From: Maylandia zebra
Lineage: Eukaryota; Chordata; Actinopteri; Cichliformes; Cichlidae
Assembly (NCBI RefSeq): GCF_041146795.1
Contig: NC_135185.1
Span: 5,261,029-5,325,028 of the forward strand
DNA: 64,000 nt
Reading direction: 5' to 3'
Translations under genes and position numbers: made by a program
Shown here: piece by piece, positions 1-11,062 of the stretch
Position numbering within the stretch: the stretch's first letter is position 1
How the letters are laid out: the number at the start of each line of letters is the position of its first letter
The notes under the pieces: model-generated
Seen by the model: the letters and a program-made list of their open reading frames with translations, nothing else
Told to the model about the DNA's origin: nothing
The model's database searches: none

Positions 1-49
1 GTTTTGTATTTGTTTGTGCAGAATATAGCTTAACCTCCTAGGACCTGGC

Positions 50-65
50 GTCCACATATGTGGAC
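50..65. repeat. Perfect 16-bp palindrome in a dispersed repeat fragment
   Basis: GTCCACATATGTGGAC reads identically on both strands. The flanking text (CCTAGGACCTGG before it, ACATCACATTTTGGG after it) resembles an abundant fish repeat as I remember it. I cannot confirm its class without a library search. Confidence 0.5.
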
Positions 66-639
66 ATCACATTTTGGGTTATTTAGACCAAAATACTCAA
101 TTTTGCTCTACAAGGACCTTAACCCACAAATATGGATTTGTAGCTTGTTATCTATTTCAAGTCCATATTCACAGTCTTTGTTTTATTTAGTAAGTCTAGC
201 TTAAAAGGGTTTGATAGTACACATTTATGACTTTGAAGTGACCTGAAACTTAATGTTCTGTGTGCCTGTTATTACTAAAAGTGGATTGGTTTAAAGACAC
301 TGAATCATCAATGGATGTCAGGTAGTTTTGAAGTTTGTATTTTGGCAAATACAGCCTAGATTTTGGTCTCGACACCACACTGTTTACATGCAGGCAAACA
401 AAACAGGATTGGCTTAATTCAAAAGTGGACATTTGTTGCACACAAATATTTGCTTTGGCAGCAACTTAAACAACTGAGTTAAATTAACACAAGTCACTCA
501 AACATGAGGCAGTTGTATTAAATACAATATGCTTACATAAATTCAAGAGAGCTCGTTTTTTCAGTGAAACTATGAATGAACTAGAAACCCAGAAAGACTC
601 CAGTAACAAAAACCCACACATTCTCCATATTCATGTGCA

Positions 640-830
640 TACCGCTGTTATATGATCACAGAGCAGTCATAAAGAGGCACAAATCACCCATAAAGATGCA
701 AGATGAGCACAAACAGACACAAAATGTTTAGAGGGATGCAAAAGAAATACACTCAAAGCGACCAAAAACAACCACAAAGAGTGCAAAAAAACATCCACAG
801 GGACACAAAATGCCTGGAAAAAAACAATAA
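640..830. repeat. A-rich degenerate tandem tract, array 1 of 4
   Basis: The tract is an irregular chain of short units built around 'cacaaa', 'aaagatgcaa' and 'gacacaaaatg', with a loose period of about 15-20 bases. The same style recurs at 3930-4390, 39310-39720 and 46830-47130. No reading frame is conserved between units, so it is not coding. Confidence 0.5.
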
Positions 831-1750
831 AAAATCACGTCTGGCTCCTTGGTAAGTGGGGTAGAGGGCCATGGCCCCATAACTTTGCACACTTTACTTG
901 ACTGATTTCCATCTCTATCCGATTATTAAGTGATGACGTGACGAATCCTACTTCCGGGCCTAAAGTAGTCTGCATTTAATAAGGCTTTTGTGTTGTTAAC
1001 ATGTTTAATGCTTTGTATTTTCTTTTATTTAATCTCAAAAAGCTCTTAAAAAAAGTCAGTGATCACCGTTGACCTCCCTCGGCTTTTATTACCGCTAATC
1101 ATTTATTTAAGCTCAGTTTTTAAAACCTTAGGATGTAACTACAGCCCAGCCCATGCAGCAGTATATGAATGACTAACCTCGTATTATGGATGGATTATCT
1201 CAGTTGTTCTCCTGGCTGAAGTTTGGTCCTTTTACAGCATCCTGCCATGCGATTACATTTGTTCCTGACCACCGAGAACACTCACGTTAACTTTTATCGA
1301 GTGGAAAAAAAGTTAGCTTGTTTATATTATGCTAACATAGCTGTGTCGCTAGCGGTCACGTAGCACATCATTATATACCAGCTAGTCCAACTTCAGTAAC
1401 CCTACAAACGTCACTGCTGTTTAGATTTCTGTCTTCATTTATGTTGGAAGTGATAACAGAGCTGTACGTTTTAATTTGTTTCCAAAACCCCGCAGTCAGG
1501 ACATGCTATATTGTATTTAGATGGAAGCTAGCGAGCTAACTTCCTGCTAACTTCTAACTCCGTTAAATGTCATAAATTCCGTTTTCATGGATGCCTGGAT
1601 GTTAAACTCAATTGTTACACCTGGTAGAGCAGAACGCTGATCATTTTATTAAAGATGAAAGACTTTAGACAGTTTTTCAACTCTCAGTAATGCCATAGTG
1701 ATCATTTGATATGTGGACCTGCAGCGGAGTTTAGGCCCAGACACGGCTAG

Positions 1751-1758
1751 TGACGTCA
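1751..1758. promoter_or_regulatory. Perfect CRE octamer (TGACGTCA)
   Basis: A perfect palindromic cAMP-response element lies about 130-480 bp upstream of the CpG-rich first-exon region of the SERTA-domain gene. CREB/ATF factors are known to bind this octamer. The position suits a proximal promoter element, but one 8-mer can arise by chance. Confidence 0.4.
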
Positions 1759-1879
1759 GACTGAACATCGGATTACTCATTAACAACACACAAAATGCCA
1801 AACAAACCAAACGGACTTGGATTTAAAACTGTCCGTGTCTTTCTTCCCAGTGAAACCTTTAAAACTCGCCTCTGATCCA

Positions 1880-2317
1880 CACTGCTTCATTTCTCCCAAC
1901 ACTTTCTCCATGCGCTGGTAAAAGAAAAAAGAAAAGCGCGAAAACCGTGCGTCGGCTGGACTGATGCTGGAACGTCATCACCGCGCTTACTCTGTTTCTT
2001 AGCAACAGAAAACATCTGCCTCCGCCAGGACCAATGAGGGCAGGCGCTGAGCGGAGTGTGTTGTCTCCAGTTGCTGTGAACGGGATATTTTAGGAGTCTG
2101 GAGAGCAGCGAGCGTCTCACCCCGACAGGAGCTCGAGCTCTGCGCACGTCCGCCCGTCTGTGTTTCTGTTTGAACCCACACAGGCTGCGACTGCAGGCGA
2201 GCTGGAGAAGCGCTAGATCGCTGTGAGTACGGTGGATGAGGCACCCAGGAAAGGATATCACGGTGGGCAGAGGAAAGGAGGCTTTAAAAACTGCTGCTCG
2301 ACAAAATTTTTTAAAAG
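1880..2317 (+). promoter_or_regulatory. CpG-rich promoter and 5' UTR exon of the SERTA-domain gene
   Basis: CpG density rises sharply compared with the AT-rich flanks (repeated CGCG, GCGC and GAGCGTCTC-type sequence), as in a teleost housekeeping promoter. Two good splice donors close the block: CGCT|gtgagt after 2222 and TTAAAAG|gtaaga after 2317. An ATG at 2236 is open to the second donor, but it leaves phase 1 and would run into a TGA in the next exon at 3533. The first exon is therefore best read as untranslated, or as carrying a short upstream ORF. No TATA box is evident. Confidence 0.55.
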
Positions 2318-2985
2318 GTAAGAACCCGTGGCTTAATTATAATTGATGTATTGGTGGAAAACAGCTGTTTCTTCCCTAAAGTGTCCATTAAAGTTGTTTA
2401 TTTATTGAAATGTGTTTTTTTTGTTTTGTTTTGTTTGTTTTTTACTTCGGGTAGAAATCAACTGAAATAAACGAGAAAGGTTAGTTCAAACAATGCATAT
2501 GCTCTTCATTGAACAATAATAATATAAATATTTAAACTCTATGTGATGAAGGACTGGCATCTTGATTTAGGAGTGTTTTAGGGATGTAAGTAAATGCAGG
2601 GATCTTCACTATTATTACAGAAGCTGCTCTTTTTTTCTCTTTTAATCCTAAATATACTCACATCTTCAAGTGCTGCTTTTGCTTCAGAAAGAAGACTAGT
2701 ACCTGTGTCTGTCTGAGCTGCAAACTGTTGACTTCAGCTGGCAAAAGGTTTTTGATGCAAGTCATTAAAAAAAGAGCTTTTGTTATTTGCCAAATATTCT
2801 TCAGATTGTAAAACTCCTGACCTCCTACTCCAACATATTCCGCTTTTAGCAAAATTATTTTCAGCAAAAGAAAAGACAGCAGGCAGAATGCGGACAAACA
2901 CACTGACACACACTTCCCACGCAGCCTCCATCTCTCTCTCTCTTTCCCTCTGCTTATGCATCCATCACCATGCATCATTCTCGGG

Positions 2986-3009
2986 ATGCAGTTGGACGAT
3001 AGAAACTGC
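2986..3009 (+). CDS. Candidate start exon of the SERTAD4-like gene (tentative)
   Basis: This is the best start I could find for the gene. ATG at 2986 reads M-Q-L-D-D-R-N-C and stops exactly at a consensus donor (TGC|gtgagt, GT at 3010) in phase 0. Phase 0 is the only phase that lets the next exon (3533-3623) stay open. The exon would begin upstream, for example after the AG of CCCACGCAG near 2922, or act as an alternative first exon. It is short, and the eight residues match nothing I can name, so the evidence is splice phase only. Alternatives are an unseen exon elsewhere in the 2.3-3.5 kb interval, or the in-frame ATG at 3482 with the exon extended leftwards. Confidence 0.35.
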
Positions 3010-3532
3010 GTGAGTCACCACAGCAGCTTCAGGGGAGCCGGTGTGAATGTTTCACGACGTAAAGCTTCCCACTCTGTGTTTATGATTGATTTATGGCATT
3101 TTAAATAACATCACCCACACATGCGCACGCATTCAACCCTTTTATCTCTCCTCCTCTCTTTTGATCTCTCTTAAATTCAAATGAGCGGATTTTGGAAGCA
3201 GCGTCTGTAGATACATTTCGCCAAAAATGCAGCATCGTGTAACAACATTAAAGGATTAGATCAGACATTGTACGTTGCACATACAGTGTGTGGGTGCTGT
3301 AGTGTGGGAACGTATACATCTGAAAGATGTTTTATTAATGCCCCAACATGAACTCATAGTTCATGTTGTGCAGGTTTATCACTTGTTAGATGCAAATGAC
3401 AATGTATAGAACAAAAACTCCAGGTGAAGAATGCGAAAGATTAAATGTGATCAAACGTGAAGCTTCTTTGTTTGTGTGCTGATGTTTTGGTCCTTGCTGA
3501 TACTCATTTGTCTGTGTGTGCATGTTTTCCAG

Positions 3533-3623
3533 CAGGAGTCTGAGGGCGATGTGGAGGATCAGATCAGCTCTGATTTAAACTCCGGTCTGAGAGCTGAATC
3601 GGCCGTGGCCCAATCGGCAGCAG
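3533..3623 (+). CDS. SERTAD4-like gene, N-terminal coding exon
   Basis: A pyrimidine-rich acceptor (TGTTTTCCAG) precedes 91 bases with a single open frame of 30 codons. The peptide starts Q-E-S-E-G-D-V-E-D-Q, is acidic and serine-rich, and ends Q-S-A-A. The donor CAG|gtaatt leaves one base of a split codon (phase 1). Joined to the exon at 4710 this completes a Glu codon and continues into the conserved motif. The other two frames hit stops (TGA, TAA) early. The peptide itself has no recognisable domain; the SERTAD4 N-terminus is also poorly conserved. Confidence rests on the splice sites and on phase agreement with the next exon. Confidence 0.55.
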
Positions 3624-3929
3624 GTAATTAAACCTTCTGTCTCTTCCTGCAAACCAACATCTCTCAACCAGGAATTAAGAGTGATGTGACAGAAGTCTGC
3701 TCTCTTAATGTTTATAGCTCACACCTTTCCATAGATTACATTAACTGGACATGACCTCTAGTGGCCGTGTGCATTGACTGAATGCAGCAAAAGTAGAAAG
3801 GAAAGTTTTCAAATAATAAAATTACTGAAAATAAAATTGGTATTAATACATGGCAAAATAATACACGCTTATTTGTTTAAAATAATACATTCAAATCACG
3901 AAAAAAATCTAACACAAACTTAAAAATAT

Positions 3930-4390
3930 AAAAACCAACTGAGTCAAATACCTAAAAAGAGAGAAAACGTTACATAAAAATATGAACACATTAAATAAAT
4001 TTAAAGAAATTCCACAAAGTGACCCAAACTAACTAAACAAAGATGAAAATGACCAGAAGAAGAAAGGGACCAGTTGTTGCAGGTAGACAGAGAGACACAT
4101 TAAATCAATAGAAAATGATACAAAACCAATAAAGCGGACACGGATAACTGTAAAGCACCACAGAGCACTGCCATATGCAGTGTTAGAGGATTGAAAAAGT
4201 AAAGAAATGACCTCAAAAACACATGAAAAAAGGAAATAAACCCTAAACTAACCAGAGATGGGATGAAATCTGACCATAGAGAGTGAGGAATGACCTGAAA
4301 AGGAGGCAAAATATGACAAACACGCGTGCATGATCTGCAAAACAACTGTGGGAGCAAAAAAAAACGTATCCACAATGACTCAATAACCAA
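3930..4390. repeat. A-rich degenerate tandem tract, array 2 of 4
   Basis: This lies in an intron of the SERTAD4-like gene. It has loose units such as 'cacaaagtgaccc', 'gaaaatgaccag' and 'gacagagagacacat' over about 450 bases. The 96-codon minus-strand frame at 4100-4390 is a by-product of its composition. Confidence 0.45.
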
Positions 4391-4709
4391 AGCAAAGCTG
4401 TAGTTTCAGTCTTTAAGTCTGTCCTGAGAGGCTGAACTGTCTTGCAGTCTGTGCAAAAATGTACATATATTGGATTTTGGTGATATAGATAATTATCACC
4501 AGCTTTAATCCAAGAATACAGAGACCAACATTCACCTTATATCACATGGAAGCAGTTTTTGCTCTGGATAAGCACTCAAGTTAAAACCAGCCAGTGAAAT
4601 CCCCTCAGTGTAACACAGAGGCTTCAGCACATTATGATTGTTGTGCTGTGGTGGCGGCAGAAAGCAGTGATCTCTGTGTGGTTGCCTCCAGCAGCTCCTT
4701 CCCCGTGAG

Positions 4710-4810
4710 AGAGACCAAACCATTCAACAACGTCGAAAGTTGCTTACTTCAAGAGGAAATATGCGGAGGAGGAGGATTTACACCGAGGCCTACGTGGATA
4801 TTTTCAAAAA
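4710..4810 (+). CDS. SERTAD4-like gene, conserved pre-SERTA exon
   Basis: After the split Glu codon this exon encodes 33 residues containing TTSKVAYFKRKYAEEED. That is very close to the TTSK-x2-YFKRKYxEEED segment I recall just upstream of the SERTA domain in vertebrate SERTAD4. The basic FKRKY part resembles a nuclear-localisation patch. The acceptor is taken as the AG at 4708-4709, because any upstream AG in the same phase would include the TGA at 4706. The donor AAAAA|gtgcgt after 4810 leaves phase 0, which fits the last exon. With the next exon, the spacing from FQK to the SERTA helix equals that of SERTAD4 (12 residues). This exon is what separates the gene from SERTAD1, SERTAD2, SERTAD3 and CDCA4. 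Confidence 0.8.
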
Positions 4811-6244
4811 GTGCGTGTTCTTTTCTTCTTCTTTTGTTGTTTTCATGCCAGCGTGACTTGATTTTCTGTGCCTGAAAGACCTTAATACAACAGCTGAAAC
4901 GTTTGGTGACTTCATAGCTGAACAGGCTCGCCAAATGTTTCTGGCTTATTACTTCTTTTCTACTGCCTCTTCCTTCTTTTGTCTTCTTTCTTTGCTTCTG
5001 TGCATTCTCGACATTCACAATTCTCTCCATCACTTTAACGGTTTCACTCTTTATTAGCTGGCCTTCATCACATCACATCCTTCAACTTTATTCTGGCATC
5101 CTATACAGTCTCCACTGTTTCTCTGCTTTGAATACCTAAAGTGTTCACTGTACCTTTAAAGGTTTATGCATTTCAGGCATGAATGCAGTTCTACAAAAAG
5201 AATATGTTACAAATAAAAGTCGTGCAATAAAAAATGATACCTAGGAATATATACAAGTATAATCAGGAATTGGGAAAATATTCTAGTTCCCTGTTCCAGC
5301 TCAGTGAACTGCAGCTATATATATATGTGTGTGTGTGTGTTAATTAATAATTAATTAAATTAATTAATAAATGACATCATTTAGCCAAAGTCACAATCAT
5401 GGTGGTTATTTTTTTTCAGTCTATTTTTTAATCACTTAGAGGAAAAACACCCAAGGTTCACTTTTTGAGAAGCTAAAAAAATGTGAGATTTGTCCAATTT
5501 TTCTATGATAACACACTTTTTTGCCCTTCTATTCCGGTCAATCATTTCCTGTCTCAGCTCAGAGTTTCACTTCATAATAAAAGCACCATATGTTGGAAGC
5601 GCTTTAAAGACTAGCTAAAGCTGCCATTGTTTGTAATGCAGTAAAAAACTACAGGATTATGTTTGAAAATAGCAGCATTAAACATTATAAAAGTATTTAA
5701 GGATGGTGCTCAAAATGTGCGTTCTCCCATTGCCTCCTGGAAAAAGCTATTTAGAAACTTTGTGGGCAACAGCCATCAGAAGCATTTTTTAGGAAGACTA
5801 TCAAAGATTTGTTTAACAGAAATGTTCCATTTTTGAAATCTTCTCATTTAAGTTTGCTTGCTTTACAATTTTAAAGCACAACTGCAGTTTAATCACAAAA
5901 GGTGGACAAACTAAGCAAACTGGATGGAAACCCTTTTTCTACATGTCTACATAGATAATTGATTGTGTGTATTAGAGAGGTAAACTCAAACAATTTTACA
6001 TAAAAAATACAATGGGATTAAATGAAGGCAGGAGAGGGAAAATATCTCCAGCTAACTTTATTTTAAATAGGTCAGTTATAAAATACATTATGTTACAAAG
6101 GTAAAGTTTGCTGTTTCAAACCACATTCAACCCCCTTTTTAATGCACGCTAAAATACCTTCAGTAATAATAATTAAAAAATATATTTTTTCTGATGTTTT
6201 TTGAAAATTCTCAGTATAAATTGTCAAAATAAAAAAAAATGTAA

Positions 6245-6715
<471 letters not shown>

Positions 6716-8380
6716 CTCTCTGCTCCTCACCGCCAGGCCTCTTTTCAAAGCTGGGAACTGCAGCGTCGGTTCATGTCACAGGCATGTGGACTCGCACTGT
6801 TTGCTCCAACCAGCAGGAGGAAGGCTGCTGCTGCTGCTGCTGTTTTTCTCCCTGTTCGCTAAAAATGCTTTGAGGGGAATGTGTCGCAGGCTCTGTTTCG
6901 TGCATCAGCAGGACGTCGCCTCTTCTCGTCACCTTGCTGAGAAGCAGTGGTGGATTCAAGAATCTGAGAGACCATTTTCTTCTTCTGCCTCAGGAGTGTT
7001 GATATTAAACTCTGCAGCAGCATTACTGCTATTTACTGTTTGTGCAAATGTAAGAGACTTTAAGCAGGCAGCATTTTTTTTTAATTCTTTGCAGCTGTAG
7101 TATTATTGATTTTTATTGTTACTGTTGCTCATGTAAACTGTGAGCGCATTCAGGGATTTACAGACTGCTGGCTACTTTTGATGCACCTTGGCTTGCGTGG
7201 AGAATATTTGCTGATTTGCTTCTGTTATCTTTTTATGCTACTGTGTGATTTATGAAATATTCTGTGTAACATTCCCTGGATCGTGTGAATTCTAATGCTA
7301 TGAAGAACTCAAGGCCCTCATTCCCCCGGGTGCGTTTACTGCCTGTGGGAAGACTGTTTTCTCTCTGTGGTCGATGTCCCGTGATTATGTTTTCATTTTG
7401 CAGCACTTTGCTGCCCCCTGCTGGTGGAAAAAAATTATCTCAAAGCATTTATTAGTAGTCTGTGTTCAAATAAGAAAACAGAGGAATGCTTACTTTAAAC
7501 CTCATTCTGATTTAGCATTAATAGATGTTATATACAGATTATAACCCACTATAGATGTAAAGAGATTTATCAACGATTATAACATCTGCTGAAACATACA
7601 ATATAGCAAACATTTAACACGTTTTCAAATGAGTTATAACTGTTGGCAAACACTATTATTACCATACCACCAACATGTAGTCTGCATAGTCTAAATATCC
7701 CAGATTATACATATATGTATAATAAAGAAAGATAATGCTAGTGGCAGTAAATACCTAAATATAAAAGTTTTTTTTCTTTTGCTATGTAAAAAGGAGGAAA
7801 TATTTTTTTGTCAGTTCTATGAAGTCAAAATACTTTTTTTCTGATACCAAATATTGCTTTTGTGAATGCATTTCAGCCTTGTGGTGTTTTAATGCTGGAT
7901 TTCAGAGACCAGAAGGCCTTTAACTTGATGTTGCATTCCATTTTTTTCTTACTATGGTTCCAGCACCAGTAGTGTTTTCACAGAGGACCGAGGTTTGCTA
8001 AAGTGGTCAGAAAATAGGTTATTTAACACGGCACATTGGTGCTTTATAAAGCTGACTTACTTGCTGTATGACAACAGCGATTAATTATCCATCCTTCTTC
8101 TGTGTCTTTTCGTGTGTTCAGTGTCTATCCAGGAGTTTTACTGATTTTTGCAATGTGCATCTTGATAACAATCACTTAAATGGAAAAATAAAGGAAAATA
8201 AGGTAAAACAACAATGACAAACTAAAGGCAACTATTAAAGAAAAGCTTGATATTTTAAATCAAGAATTTATATTTTGATGAATATGAATAGTCTGTATTT
8301 AAGAAACTATTTTGAAAAAGGGCCGTTAAACTTTTTTCATGTGATTGATTATCAAATAAAGTATGTAATGTGACATTTTT
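6716..8380 (+). other. 3' UTR of the SERTAD4-like gene with poly(A) signals
   Basis: No further coding is visible. The stretch becomes increasingly AT-rich and has AATAAA at 8187-8192 and 8355-8360. The second is followed by a GT-rich run (gtatgtaatgtgaca then T-rich), as expected for a cleavage site, so transcription probably ends near 8.38 kb. A CTG-type run lies near 6826-6842. The UTR length is an inference. Confidence 0.45.
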
Positions 8381-8399
8381 GTTTCATTTTTTAATATTT

Positions 8400-8530
8400 C
8401 GACCTCTCTATGAATAAAGCGCGGTCACGTCACGCCATGACGTTTTCAGTTCCGTTGAATGTTGTGCGTGCGCGCCGGAACCACCGTTGCTTTCAAGTGC
8501 TCCTAACAAAGACAGACTTTACAACCTCAC
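8400..8530. promoter_or_regulatory. Short CpG-dense patch between the SERTA gene and sgpp1
   Basis: CpG dinucleotides cluster here (GCGCGGTCACGTCACG, then GTGCGTGCGCGCCGG) within AT-rich sequence. CACGTCACG and CATGACG are CRE/E-box-like. The patch lies just past the inferred poly(A) site of the upstream gene and about 1 kb before the sgpp1 ATG. It could be a distal sgpp1 promoter or an alternative start site. No ORF supports a separate gene. Confidence 0.35.
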
Positions 8531-9369
8531 ATCAGCAACCGTCACCTCTGCAGAGAGTTTGTAACAGAACATAATTACGTCATTTGATAAAGCACAACTT
8601 TTAAATATTACGGTCTGTAAACTAGAACTTTACACAATTTAATTTCAAGCCTTTATGAACTGGATAGCAGTTACGTTTCTGCACCCACAAAGCAATGACT
8701 GAGTTATAAACGCATATTTCACTTTAAGATATTTTTTACATAATTATTAAATACACAAACTAAATATGATCCAGTATTTCTAGACTTTAAAAAGAAAAAA
8801 ACATCTATTGTGATATATGTGTAGCCTCTGTTTGACTGATCGTGGTCTCCTTTTCTTCTTGGCAGATTCCCAGCGCTTTGCTTTATTTAAAAATGTATTT
8901 TATTATAGCCACTGATATATCACACTTTTCAGTACACACGTGGCAATTTACACCCGGTAAACGGTCAAATTAAACGGTAAAATTCTAACTGCTCATTGTC
9001 AATCAACGTCCTGATTACTGCATCTAAGGCGATCTAAGCGGCTTCCTGTTACTTCAGTGGCTGTGCGACCTCGACTTTGGTCCTAAATCTCTGTACGTTC
9101 TGAAGTTGACTGGGGAAAGAATTGTGACATTTCATGCAGCACCTGAAGGCAACGGGGAAGGCGCGTTCCACGGACCTCTCGTGTATCTGACAGTTGCACA
9201 TAGCGGAACGTTTATCGCATCCAGGCTCAGACAAACGGCAGGAGCCCTCCGGTTCTTTATATCCGATACGGTTCAACTGAAAACGGAATTTCTTATTTTA
9301 AAACGACTCAAGTTGTTGTCATATTTTTCTACCGTTTGCAAATGCTTCAAGGGTTCACCTTTGAGTGCC

Positions 9370-9492
9370 GCTCTGCCATAATGTACGGGTTAGCTCGCTA
9401 ACGTTAGCCGGGAGCTAGCATCCACAGTTCGGAGAAAGTAACGGAGTACGCGTTTCTTCGGCTACTTCGGAGTCGTCAGAGGGAATTAAAAC
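9370..9492 (+). promoter_or_regulatory. sgpp1: sgpp1 5' UTR and proximal promoter
   Basis: CpG-rich sequence with CTAACGTTAGC and AGTCGTCAGAG leads into the ATG at 9493. CpG density continues through exon 1, as in a promoter island that overlaps the first coding exon. There is no clear TATA box. An in-frame TAA at 9487-9489, two codons before the ATG, means the protein cannot extend further upstream in this frame. Confidence 0.5.
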
Positions 9493-10329
9493 ATGGAGAA
9501 AATGAAAGAGCTATGCCACTGCCTCCAGGATCCTCACCTTGTCGCCCGCTTTCAGAACATTTGCGGGGTACGGGGCACGTTTACGACCACCAGCAGCAGC
9601 AAGGTAGCGGACCGGGCTCACTCGCACAACAACGGCGCTTGTCATCATCGCGTCGCCGGAGAAAACTTGTCCAATGTGGGAGCTGGGGAAGGAGAGAAAA
9701 TGCAAACGGCGTCAGCGAAGCTTCGGAGAAGGATTGCGGACTCTAACGTTGCTAAAAATTTTAAAGATGAAGGTGAAACCCCGTCACAGAACGGGACAGC
9801 GGTGTCTGCGGCGACCGCCGGGGGAGAGAGGGTTGGTGTGGGCAGCAGCCTCGCGGGACCGGGCGTCCGCAGCGGGTCCGCGCAAGATTTATCCCGGGCA
9901 GCCAATTGTGAGGAGAGCCAGGTCGGAGGAATCTTGGGTCCCCCAGGAAGCAGCAAGGTAAAGCCACTCCGCAAGAATTCTCTAACGGGCGACGGCGGGC
10001 AGGAGTTCCTGATCAACAACCGCTTCTTGTACTATCTCTTCACTTTCGGAACCGAGCTGGGAAACGAGACTTTCTACATCATTTTCTTCCCATTCATAAC
10101 GTGGAACGTGGAAGCCTTCGTCAGCAGGCGACTGATCATGGTGTGGGTCTGGGTCATGTACCTGGGACAGTGTACCAAGGATGTGCTCGGCTGGTCCCGA
10201 CCGGCCTCACCGCCTGTGGTCAAAGTGGAGGTGTTTTACAACTCCGAGTACAGCATGCCGTCCACGCACGCCATGTCCGGCACAGCCATCCCCTTCGCCC
10301 TGTACTTCATGACCTACGGCCGTTGGGAG
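9493..10329 (+). CDS. sgpp1: Sphingosine-1-phosphate phosphatase 1, coding exon 1
   Basis: SGPP1 is an endoplasmic-reticulum multipass phosphatase that converts sphingosine-1-phosphate to sphingosine, feeding ceramide salvage and limiting S1P signalling. This exon codes residues 1-279. The N-terminus (LQDPHLVARFQNICGV) matches the start of vertebrate SGPP1. A Ser/Gly/Ala-rich, probably disordered stretch follows to about residue 160, then LRKNSLTG and the first membrane segments (FGTELGNETFYIIFFPF). Phosphatase motif C1 is Lys229 with Arg236-Pro237 in KDVLGWSRPASPP; motif C2 is PSTHAMSG at 256-263 with His259. The donor TGGGAG|gtaaag leaves phase 0. The full protein is 492 aa against about 441 in human; the excess lies in the N-terminal low-complexity region. 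SGPP2 is the alternative, but the N-terminus and the wdr89-ppp2r5e neighbours favour SGPP1. Confidence 0.95.
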
Positions 10330-10892
10330 GTAAAGTCCCTTTTCACACACACAAACTGGATGTCACGCCGTTGGATATAAGAGAAGTTGTTTGGAGCCAC
10401 TTCCTCTTAATTTCAGTGAAAAAGACGAAGGAAGTTGGCTTTGTCATATTTTAAAATATTTTGACAGCATATTTTCCTTATACGCAAGTGAAATCGTTAG
10501 GGTTCATTTGAGAGCACAGGAAACGCAGGTGGAGTGACAGAAACTCTGCCACGTGGGTAAAATCGAATCTTCACCCCTCATTTAATGTACTCTGTTGCAA
10601 CCGTGGAAACTGCACGCACACCAGCTGCAGACACGACTCTTTACAGGCGTAATATATCTAATATTTTATTAAAAGGAGTTTTGTGTCAAAAGAAGATGAA
10701 AAAACAATTTCATTTCTGTAGCTTTTGTTAAATTATACAACATATCTGCTTATTACTTGATTACCAACATTTAATTTTTTTAATTATATACATTCAAATT
10801 TTTTATATACTGTTTATTAATATATTTTTATTTGCACTACAGTGCAACAGCTTTACTCAAATCTAAACTATTATTAATTACTTGCTTTCCCT

Positions 10893-11062
10893 CCAGAAAC
10901 TCCCAGTTCCTCCCACAGTCCAAACACATGCAGGCAGTGGGGTTGTATATTTTGTCTCTCTGTGTTAGCCCTGTGACAAACTGCCAAACTATCCAGGGTG
11001 TACCCTGCCTGTTGCCTCAGCAGGGATCGGATAAACTTGGATAAGCAGAAGAAAATGGATTT
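10893..11062 (-). repeat. Fragment of an abundant fish LINE-type repeat
   Basis: The segment reads CTCCCACAGTCCAAACACATG, then GTTAGCCCTGTGACAAAC, CCAGGGTGTACCCTGCCT and GATAAGCAGAAGAAAATGG. This is the 'CTCCCACAGTCC ... GGATAAGCGG' text common in teleost genomes and usually classed with L2/CR1-like retrotransposon ends. A related fragment in the opposite orientation lies at 38426-38561. The class is from memory; the strand is arbitrary relative to the parent element. Confidence 0.55.

Larger units (their letters stand above)
1..1700. other. Upstream non-coding stretch with a palindromic repeat fragment
   Basis: I see no convincing coding exon here. The first 180 bases look like a dispersed fish repeat and contain a perfect 16-bp palindrome at 50-65 (GTCCACATATGTGGAC). 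Positions 640-830 hold an A-rich degenerate tandem tract, listed separately. Around 930-960 there is a short CpG-bearing patch with GTGACG and CTTCCGG (CRE-like and ETS-like) sequences, but no ORF is attached to it. The remainder is AT-rich and unremarkable. Confidence 0.6.

Noticed and set aside
2236-2317. ATG-initiated frame in the first exon of the SERTAD4-like gene as the true start
   Set aside because: Its donor phase (1) leads to a TGA within the next exon for either possible acceptor.
3482-3623. ATG at 3482 giving a signal-peptide-like start joined to the QESEG exon
   Set aside because: The hydrophobic part is the pyrimidine tract of a good splice acceptor, and a secretory signal does not suit a nuclear SERTA protein. 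Kept only as an alternative.
9645-10019. 124-codon minus-strand frame
   Set aside because: It is the shadow of the GC-rich sgpp1 exon 1.
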